NCBI GenBank assembly: GCA_003162595.1 | Contig: PMNJ01000084.1 | Span: 6,313-17,987, forward strand | Length of the DNA stretch: 11,675 nt | Source: Bacteroidales bacterium | GTDB taxonomy: Bacteria > Bacteroidota > Bacteroidia > Bacteroidales > VadinHA17 | Direction of reading: 5' to 3' | In this document: positions 6,269-11,675 of the stretch, piece by piece | Position numbering within the stretch: position 1 is the first letter of the stretch | Layout: each line of letters opens with the position of its first letter | Position numbers and translations under genes: made by a program | The notes under the pieces: model-generated | Seen by the model: the letters and a program-made list of their open reading frames with translations, nothing else | What the model was told of the DNA's origin: nothing | The model's database searches: none

Positions 6269-7282
6269 TCAATTCTGTTTTTTCAGACCGGCTGCCTGAT
6301 TTGATGCTATTGCTATCATACTTACGATATCATTTACCGAACAACCGCGCGAAAGATCATTAATCGGAGCGGCCATTCCCTGCAAAATTGGTCCTATTGC
6401 TTCCGCGTGAGCAAGTCGTTGAACAAGCTTATAGGCGATATTCCCTGAATTCAGATCCGGAAATATCAAGACATTTGCTCTTCCTGCAATGGGGCTACCC
6501 GGGGCTTTACTTTTACCAATAGCCTCTATAAGTGCGGCATCAGCCTGAAGTTCACCATCTATCTGAAGATCAGGAGCCATCTCTTTCGCAATTCTTGTGG
6601 CATTAACAACTTTATCTATCATCTCATTCTTAGCGCTCCCTTTGGTTGAAAAGCTGAGCATGGCAATTCTTGGTTCAAATCCGGCAATTGCCCTTGCTGT
6701 ATGTGCAGATGCAATTGCAATTTCTGCAAGTTCTTTTTCATTCGGATTTGGATGAACTGCACCGTCGGCAAATATAATAACACCATCTTCACCGAAATTT
6801 TTATCAGGAAGGATCATTATAAACGCTCCTGAGACTACTGAAATTCCGGGAGCTGTCTTAACATAATGGAATGCAGGTCTCAGCACATCACCCGTGGCAT
6901 GATCTGCTCCTGAAACTTCACCATCAGCATCACCGTTCTTAATCATAAGCACGCCAAGATAAAGCGGGTCTTCAATAAGTTTTGAAGCTTCTTCCTTAGT
7001 CATCCCTTTGCTTTTCCTTAGTTCAACCATCAAATTTATATAGTGATCTTTCTTTTCGTGCGATTTTGGATTTATAATGACAGCTTTTGAAATGTTCTTT
7101 AATCCAAGTTTCCCGGCATGTGAATTTATCTCTGACGGATCTCCTATCAGTATTATTCGTGCCAATTCTTCCTGTATAGCAATATCGGCTGCTTTAATTG
7201 TTCTTTCTTCGTACCCTTCAGGAAGCACAATCCGCATATTGTGTTTTCTGGCATTTTGTTTGATGCGATCTAATAATTCCAT
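6269..7282 (-). CDS. pta: Phosphate acetyltransferase
   Basis: Pta converts acetyl-CoA plus phosphate to acetyl phosphate plus CoA, feeding AckA. At 337 residues it is the short, catalytic-domain-only form, without the N-terminal DRTGG or P-loop regions of the roughly 700-residue enterobacterial enzyme. Residues matching those studied in the Methanosarcina thermophila enzyme are visible: Arg89 in ELRKSKG (87-93), Arg135 in GDVLRPAFHY (131-140), and Ser311, Arg312 and Asp318 in the C-terminal SRGCSVND (311-318). DGEVSGADHATGD (120-132), FADGAVHPNP (171-180) and DGELQADAAL (242-251) are further family blocks. It is the first gene of the six-gene unit and reads from the divergent region at 7283-7475. 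The ATG at 7282 begins MELLDRIKQNARK, a normal family start. A 57-bp gap separates it from the next gene. Confidence 0.97.
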   Translation of the reverse strand: MELLDRIKQNARKHNMRIVLPEGYEERTIKAADIAIQEELARIILIGDPSEINSHAGKLGLKNISKAVIINPKSHEKKDHYINLMVELRKSKGMTKEEASKLIEDPLYLGVLMIKNGDADGEVSGADHATGDVLRPAFHYVKTAPGISVVSGAFIMILPDKNFGEDGVIIFADGAVHPNPNEKELAEIAIASAHTARAIAGFEPRIAMLSFSTKGSAKNEMIDKVVNATRIAKEMAPDLQIDGELQADAALIEAIGKSKAPGSPIAGRANVLIFPDLNSGNIAYKLVQRLAHAEAIGPILQGMAAPINDLSRGCSVNDIVSMIAIASNQAAGLKKQN

Positions 7283-7319
7283 TGTGTATCAATATATTAA
7301 TAAGTTCTAATTTTTTTTA

Positions 7320-7351
7320 TAAATGTACGAAAAAAAAGTTCTATTAAACAA
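7320..7351 (-). promoter_or_regulatory. Candidate promoter for the pta-to-buk unit
   Basis: On the minus strand TTG (7351-7349) is followed after 21 nt by TACATTTA (7327-7320), seven of eight positions matching the Bacteroidota -7 consensus TAnnTTTG. Transcription would begin near 7312 and leave a leader of roughly 30 nt before the pta ATG. This is the best promoter match in the divergent region. The region is very AT-rich, so confidence is moderate. Confidence 0.4.
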
Positions 7352-7362
7352 TTTTGAATGAC

Positions 7363-7376
7363 ATGATTAAAATCAT
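7363..7376. promoter_or_regulatory. Palindrome ATGATT-AA-AATCAT, possible operator
   Basis: A perfect 6-bp inverted repeat with a 2-bp spacer lies just upstream of the candidate -33 element of the pta promoter (7349-7351), a position suited to an activator. The same half-sites recur with a 1-bp spacer at 7427-7439. I do not recognise the regulator. Confidence 0.35.
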
Positions 7377-7414
7377 TATTAACCAATTCAAAAAATAAAT
7401 CTGACTAAAACGTC

Positions 7415-7439
7415 ATCATAAAAATTATGATTCAATCAT
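7415..7439. promoter_or_regulatory. Two overlapping palindromes, ATCATAA-AAA-TTATGAT and ATGATT-C-AATCAT
   Basis: The first has perfect 7-bp arms (7415-7421 and 7425-7431). The second has perfect 6-bp arms (7427-7432 and 7434-7439) and shares its half-site sequence with the palindrome at 7363-7376. They end 36 bp before the flavoprotein ATG and just upstream of TAAATTAG (7445-7452), a one-mismatch -7 box, so a bound protein could block that promoter. Three related palindromes in under 80 bp suggest shared control of the divergent genes, but AT-rich DNA makes such palindromes easily. Confidence 0.35.
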
Positions 7440-7475
7440 TTTCCTAAATTAGCGGCTCAAAACAGAACAATTTAA

Positions 7476-10406
7476 ATGGAAACTTATTTTACCCGCCTGG
7501 ATGCACTTAGCAGGAATCTGGAAGGCGATCTTAAACACGATAAGATCACAACAACTATTTATTCCACTGATGCCTCCGTTTATAAAGAGGAACCTGCCGC
7601 TGTTGCCTGGCCAAAAACTGTATCGGATATCAGGAAAATATTACAATTTGCTGTCCTGGAGAAATCAAGCGTAACTCTCAGGGCAGGAGGAACTTCACTG
7701 GCAGGACAGGTGGTGGGTTCAGGAATCATAATTGATGTCTCCAGATACATGAACCGAATTCTCGAGATAAACAAAGACGAAATGTGGGTAAGGGTTGAAC
7801 CGGGAGTCGTTCTTGATGAACTGAATCTCAAACTAAAAGAACACGGTTTGTTTTTTGGCCCCGAAACTTCAACTTCAAACCGATGCAATGTAGGCGGAAT
7901 GGTTGGCAACAATGCATGTGGCTCACATTCTATTGTTTACGGATCAACCAGAGAACATACAATAGAGATAAAGACACTTCTGAGCGACGGAAGTGAAGCA
8001 ATATTCGGTCCTTTGAATAATGAGGATTTCCTGTCAAAATGCACTCAGAATAACCTTGAAGGGGATATTTACAGGAATATAAATAGAATACTTGGCGATA
8101 AGGTCAACCAGGAAAAGATAAGGGAAGGCTACCCCGATCCGATGGTACATAGAAGAAATACCGGATATGCCATTGATCAGCTTCTGGATTCAGAAGTTTT
8201 CGATCCAGAATCTAATAGGAAATTCAATTTCAGCAAGTTGCTTGCAGGATCTGAAGGAACTCTGGCAGTCACAACTGAAATTAAATTAAATTTAGTTACA
8301 TTACCGCCTGTTAATAAAGCACTTGTATGCGTTCATCTAAAGAAAAGAAACGATGCATTTAAAGCCAATCTGATTGCCCTGAAATTTAAGCCTTCGGCAG
8401 TGGAAATGATGGATAACCGTATCCTCGAGCTGACAGAAGATAATGCAAGTCAGAGAAACAACCGGTTTTTTCTCGATGGAAAACCCGGAGCAATCCTGAT
8501 TGTTGAATTTGTAAGAGAGATACCGGAAGAAATCGACAAAACCGCAACAGAACTGATTCAGGCATTGAAATTGGCGGGTTACGGATACTCCTATCCTATT
8601 GTAAAAGGAAAAGATATCTCTAAGGTCTGGGAACTCAGAAAAGCAGGTCTTGGAGTTCTTGCCAACATGAAAGGCGATCCTAAACCTGTTACTCTTATCG
8701 AGGATACGGCAATCAGTGTAGAGGTTTTACCGGAGTACATGGAAGAAATTGAAGCATTGCTTGCCAAATACGGTAAGGATGCAGTATTTCATGCGCATAT
8801 TGGTTCTGGTGAGCTTCACATCAGGCCTATTCTCAACCTGAAAGATCCTGAAGATGTAAAGCTCTTCAGAACAATCGGACTGGAAACAGCACACCTGGTA
8901 AAAAAATACAGGGGTTCTCTCAGCGGGGAACATGGCGACGGAAGGCTTCGTGGTGAATTTATCCCGGTGATCCTGGGAGAACACAACTATAACCTGCTGA
9001 AGCAGATAAAAATATGCTGGGATCCTAATCATATTTTAAACCCTGGAAAAATCACGGGTACCCCACCAATGGATACAAGTCTGAGGTATATCCCGGGAAT
9101 GCCGACACGCGATATAAAGACTCTCTATGATTTTTCCTCGAGCGATGGTATAATAAGAGCAGCTGAAAGATGCAACGGAACAGCTGATTGCCGGAAGTCG
9201 TCAATTATCGGCGGTACTATGTGTCCCAGTTTCATGGCAACGGGTGATGAATTTAAGAGTACACGGGCAAGAGCCAATGTTGTTCGTGAGTTTCTGAGTA
9301 AAGAAGGCGATCCATGGAACCACAAAGAGATCTATGAAATACTCGATCTCTGCCTCGGTTGCAAGGGATGCAAATCAGAGTGCCCCTCAAGCGTTGATAT
9401 TGCCAAGATCAAATCGGAATTTCTTCAACACTGGTATGACAGACATGGTATACCACTAAGGACAAGAATGATTGCATATATATCAGTGATAAACAGGATC
9501 GGGTCCTTTGCTCCTAGCGCATTTAACTTTTTCCTTAAGAACAAACTTTCATCCGGAATTGTAAAAAAGATTACAGGTTTTGCTTCAAAAAGATCAATAC
9601 CGCTAATTTATAAGACGACTTTGAGAAAATGGACCAGGAAAAACCTTTCAAAAGTCAATCCTGAGAATCCAATAAGCTCAGTATGTCTGTTTATTGACGA
9701 ATTCAGCGATTTTAACGATACTGAGACAGGTATAGCCACTGTCCTGTTACTTACATCACTAAATTACAAGGTGGTCACAGCGGGTCACAAAGTAAGCGCC
9801 AGGACATTTCTGTCAAAAGGTCTTATAAGAACGGCCAGGAAAAAAATAAGAAAAAACATTAAAGCATTATCGGGTATTATAAGTGATGAAATGCCTCTGG
9901 TCGGAATTGAGCCATCTGCAATTCTTGGATTCAGGGATGAATACCCCGAATTAGCAGGGGATGATCTGAAGGAATCAGCAGAAAAGATTGCCATCAACAG
10001 CTTTATGGTTGATGAATTCATTGCAAAAGAGTTTGCGGCGGGAAGAATTGACCGCAGTTTATTTGTCGATACAAAAGCGAGTATTCTGTTGCACGCGCAT
10101 TGTCAGCAGAAGGCTGTAGCATCATCTGCCAGTACAATTGAAATGCTTTCGATACCGGTAAATTATTCAGTCAAAGAGATCCCTTCCGGATGCTGTGGTA
10201 TGGCTGGGTCGTTTGGGTATGAAAAGGAACATTTTGAATTATCCAACCAGGTCGGAGAACTCATCTTATTCCCCGAGGTAAGAAAATCTGACAGCAAAAC
10301 GATAATATCTGCCCCAGGCACAAGCTGCAGACATCACATTAAAGACGGGACTGGACGGGTTGCATTGCATCCGGCTGTCGTACTGTATAATGCGCTTAAG
10401 AAATGA
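7476..10406 (+). CDS. FAD/Fe-S D-2-hydroxyacid dehydrogenase (GlcD-GlcF fusion, D-lactate dehydrogenase/YdiJ type)
   Basis: This 976-residue protein fuses a GlcD-like flavoprotein to a GlcF-like iron-sulfur part, the layout of E. coli YdiJ and bacterial quinone- or cytochrome-linked D-lactate dehydrogenases. The FAD-binding PCMH domain has RAGGTSLAGQ (69-78), GPETSTSNRCNVGGMVGNNA (128-147) and LLAGSEGTLAVTTEIKL (255-271). The FAD-oxidase C domain has HAHIGSGELHIRP (439-451), SGEHGDGRLRGEF (483-495) and LNPGKI (521-526). Two ferredoxin-type clusters are bound by Cys566, 572 and 583 (MCPSF) and Cys626, 629, 632 and 636 (CLGCKGCKSECP). The last CCG domain is intact, with Cys876, Cys906-907 in GCCG and Cys951. 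The first CCG position is VSAR (773-776) instead of CCGR, and EPSC is EPSA (812-815). There is no signal peptide or clear membrane helix. D-lactate, glycolate or 2-hydroxyglutarate are possible substrates. It reads divergently from pta. Confidence 0.9.
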   Translation: METYFTRLDALSRNLEGDLKHDKITTTIYSTDASVYKEEPAAVAWPKTVSDIRKILQFAVLEKSSVTLRAGGTSLAGQVVGSGIIIDVSRYMNRILEINKDEMWVRVEPGVVLDELNLKLKEHGLFFGPETSTSNRCNVGGMVGNNACGSHSIVYGSTREHTIEIKTLLSDGSEAIFGPLNNEDFLSKCTQNNLEGDIYRNINRILGDKVNQEKIREGYPDPMVHRRNTGYAIDQLLDSEVFDPESNRKFNFSKLLAGSEGTLAVTTEIKLNLVTLPPVNKALVCVHLKKRNDAFKANLIALKFKPSAVEMMDNRILELTEDNASQRNNRFFLDGKPGAILIVEFVREIPEEIDKTATELIQALKLAGYGYSYPIVKGKDISKVWELRKAGLGVLANMKGDPKPVTLIEDTAISVEVLPEYMEEIEALLAKYGKDAVFHAHIGSGELHIRPILNLKDPEDVKLFRTIGLETAHLVKKYRGSLSGEHGDGRLRGEFIPVILGEHNYNLLKQIKICWDPNHILNPGKITGTPPMDTSLRYIPGMPTRDIKTLYDFSSSDGIIRAAERCNGTADCRKSSIIGGTMCPSFMATGDEFKSTRARANVVREFLSKEGDPWNHKEIYEILDLCLGCKGCKSECPSSVDIAKIKSEFLQHWYDRHGIPLRTRMIAYISVINRIGSFAPSAFNFFLKNKLSSGIVKKITGFASKRSIPLIYKTTLRKWTRKNLSKVNPENPISSVCLFIDEFSDFNDTETGIATVLLLTSLNYKVVTAGHKVSARTFLSKGLIRTARKKIRKNIKALSGIISDEMPLVGIEPSAILGFRDEYPELAGDDLKESAEKIAINSFMVDEFIAKEFAAGRIDRSLFVDTKASILLHAHCQQKAVASSASTIEMLSIPVNYSVKEIPSGCCGMAGSFGYEKEHFELSNQVGELILFPEVRKSDSKTIISAPGTSCRHHIKDGTGRVALHPAVVLYNALKK

Positions 10407-10419
10407 GATGCTGTTCAGT

Positions 10420-10443
10420 GTTAAGAGTTAATCTCAGTTTAAC
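10420..10443. terminator. Weak imperfect hairpin after the flavoprotein gene
   Basis: GTTAAGAG, loop TTAAT, then CTC, a 3-nt bulge and TTAAC can pair as an 8-bp stem 14 nt after the TGA stop. There is no T-run after it, and an alternative pairing TGAGAT/ATCTCA (10404-10409 with 10431-10436) competes. It may help end transcription between the convergent genes, but it is not a good intrinsic terminator. Confidence 0.2.
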
Positions 10444-10490
10444 CTAAACTAAACCTAAACCTTAACCTTAACCTTAACCTTAACCTTAAC
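10441..10490. repeat. Telomere-like hexamer microsatellite, (CTTAAC)5 with a degenerate flank
   Basis: Bases 10461-10490 are five perfect tandem copies of CTTAAC. The 20 bp before them (10441-10460) are degenerate variants built from CTAAAC and AACCTA. On the other strand the repeat reads (GTTAAG)n, with GG pairs every six bases. The array fills most of the 84-bp spacer between two convergent genes, and the last repeat touches the TAG stop of the trehalose-phosphate synthase gene (10491-10493). Such arrays can arise by replication slippage and are likely to vary in copy number. No function is evident. Confidence 0.85.
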
Positions 10491-11675
10491 CTAATTAATA
10501 GCTGCCATTGTTCTCAACAGAGTAGCTGCCCAGGAATAAATATTATGCCTTACAATTACCAGTCGCATTTGCGTCATTCTCTGATTTTGTTCCTCTTTAG
10601 TCATTTCCAATGCCTGTTTTATTGCATCAGCTGATTTTTCTATGTCATAGGGATTTATAATAATCGCACCCTGAAGCTCCTGAGACGCTCCGGCAAAGCG
10701 GCTAAGAATAAGAGATCCGTCATTTTGATGCCGGGAAGCAACAAACTCCTTGGCCACCAGGTTCATGCCATCATGCAACGAAGTTATCATACAAAAATCT
10801 GCCGAAGAATACAATGGCGCTATTTCTTCGTGGCTGTGATGCCGTTTAAGGAGGATTATCGCCTTCCAGTTTTTGGATTTGAAGCGCAGATTGATCCTGT
10901 TTGTTTCATTCTCGACAGCGGTTACAGTATCGGAATAACTTTTCAGTTGTGTCCGGCTGGGCGCTCCAATCTGTATAAAAGTAAACTTACCCACATACGA
11001 TGGATTTTTCTCCAGGAAACGTTCAACAGAAAGAAATTTTTCAACAATGCCTTTTGTATAATCAATCCTGTCAACTCCAATGCCGATAAATTGCGCTTTA
11101 AGACCATACTCAGTTAACAGCTGGGATGGCTTAATTTTAGGTAAATCAATATCAAAATCTTTCAGTGTGAATGCAATGCTGATCGGAAACGGTTTTATAA
11201 AAGTAGTCCGTCCACCCATTTTTACCGAAAAATTCTCCCATAAAACTCTGGATTCAAGCGCATTATTAACTGTTTCAAGAAAATGGTTGCAATGATATTG
11301 TGTATGAAACCCTATCAAATCAGCTCCAAGCATACCCTTCAGTATTTCCCGCTGCCATGGACAAATTCCAAAAGATTCCGGATTTGGCCATGGTATATGC
11401 CAGAATATTGCAACTTTAGCCTTGGGTTTTTCACTTTTTATAAGTTCCGGCAATAATGCAAAATGGAAATCCTGAATCAAAATGAAAGGTTGTTCTTCAT
11501 TCTTTGTTTCATCCAGGACAGCTTTGGCAAATTCTTCATTCACTTTTTTATAATATTGCCAATCATCATTTCTAAAAGTAGGCCTTGTATGTGCGATATG
11601 GCAAAGCGGCCACAATCCTTCATTTGAAAAACCATAGTAATAATGATTTTCCTCTTCTTTTGTAAGCCATAGCCT
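10491..11675 (-). CDS. otsA: Trehalose-6-phosphate synthase-like GT20 glycosyltransferase, N-terminus beyond right edge
   Basis: The frame is open to the last base of the window, so this is the C-terminal 394 residues. The residues before the leucine codon at 11615-11613 (RLWLTKEEEN..., then YYYGFSNEG) match the usual GT20 lead-in to GLWPLCHIAHTRPTF, so that TTG is internal and not the start. Family blocks, numbered from the edge, are the QDFHFALLP segment (68-76), FWHIPWPNPE (91-100), GVDRIDYTKG with the donor-phosphate Arg203 and Lys208 (200-209), and SLHDGMNLVAKE (299-310), followed by INPYD. The enzyme makes trehalose 6-phosphate from a nucleotide-glucose and glucose 6-phosphate, a step in stress-protectant synthesis. 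The protein ends soon after the GT20 domain, so no OtsB phosphatase domain is fused at its C-terminus. A glucosylglycerol-phosphate synthase is a less likely alternative. It is convergent with the flavoprotein gene. Confidence 0.9.
   Translation of the reverse strand, partial: RLWLTKEEENHYYYGFSNEGLWPLCHIAHTRPTFRNDDWQYYKKVNEEFAKAVLDETKNEEQPFILIQDFHFALLPELIKSEKPKAKVAIFWHIPWPNPESFGICPWQREILKGMLGADLIGFHTQYHCNHFLETVNNALESRVLWENFSVKMGGRTTFIKPFPISIAFTLKDFDIDLPKIKPSQLLTEYGLKAQFIGIGVDRIDYTKGIVEKFLSVERFLEKNPSYVGKFTFIQIGAPSRTQLKSYSDTVTAVENETNRINLRFKSKNWKAIILLKRHHSHEEIAPLYSSADFCMITSLHDGMNLVAKEFVASRHQNDGSLILSRFAGASQELQGAIIINPYDIEKSADAIKQALEMTKEEQNQRMTQMRLVIVRHNIYSWAATLLRTMAAIN

Noticed and set aside
8727..9032. 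Minus-strand open frame of 101 codons opposite the flavoprotein gene
   Set aside because: It is antisense to conserved FAD-oxidase motifs (HAHIGSGELHIRP and GEHGDGRLRGEF), so it is a shadow frame.
10441..10490. Tandem repeat as a CRISPR array
   Set aside because: The unit is only 6 bp and the copies are directly adjacent without unique spacers.
10725..11117. Plus-strand 130-codon open frame inside the GT20 gene
   Set aside because: It lies antisense to strongly conserved GT20 motifs and its translation resembles no family; it is a shadow frame.
11613..11615. TTG at 11615-11613 as the start codon of the GT20 gene
   Set aside because: The frame continues without a stop to the window edge and the upstream residues (LWLTKEEEN, then YYYGFSNEG) are typical GT20 sequence, so the codon is an internal leucine.

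Overview
The window looks like chromosomal DNA from an anaerobic, fermentative member of the Bacteroidota (Bacteroidales or a relative). The evidence is indirect. The DNA is AT-rich, the genes have AT-rich leaders with no clear Shine-Dalgarno sequence, the best promoter match upstream of pta is the Bacteroidota type (TTG, about 21 nt, TAnnTTTR), and the gene content is acetate/butyrate metabolism. I see no phage, plasmid, CRISPR or insertion-sequence genes and no rRNA or tRNA genes.

Layout. Bases 1-47 hold the first 15 codons of a minus-strand gene that runs off the left edge; its Rossmann start IIGCGN suggests a ProC-like dinucleotide-binding protein. Bases 48-365 are an AT-rich divergent intergenic region. 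A short-chain dehydrogenase (366-1055, +) follows and overlaps by 14 bp the end of a convergent six-gene unit. That unit, read right to left from 7282 to 1042, is pta, a 3-hydroxyacyl-CoA dehydrogenase, ackA, ptb, a divergent ptb paralogue and buk, with gaps of 57, 47, 24, 7 and 34 bp. A 193-bp region (7283-7475) with a plausible pta promoter and three small palindromes separates it from a divergent 976-residue FAD/Fe-S 2-hydroxyacid dehydrogenase (7476-10406, +). An 84-bp convergent spacer with a (CTTAAC)5 microsatellite follows, then the C-terminal part of a GT20 trehalose-6-phosphate synthase (10491-11675, -) that is open at the right edge.

How the genes fit together. Pta and AckA turn acetyl-CoA into acetate plus ATP. 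Ptb and Buk do the same for butyryl-CoA or other short or branched acyl-CoAs. Both are reversible and could also activate acids. The dehydrogenase would act at the 3-hydroxyacyl-CoA level, but no thiolase, crotonase or acyl-CoA dehydrogenase is encoded here, so a full butyrate pathway would need genes elsewhere. The divergent flavoprotein probably oxidises a D-2-hydroxyacid such as D-lactate and could feed 2-oxoacid-derived acyl-CoA into the unit.

Most of the window is ordinary central metabolism. The points worth a second look are departures from family consensus: the second Ptb has lost several signature residues, the hydroxyacyl-CoA dehydrogenase has Thr where the family has its catalytic Asn, and the flavoprotein has lost the cysteines of its first CCG motif. 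The palindromes shared by the divergent promoters and the telomere-like hexamer repeat are also notable. I do not see convincing evidence of an entirely new system.
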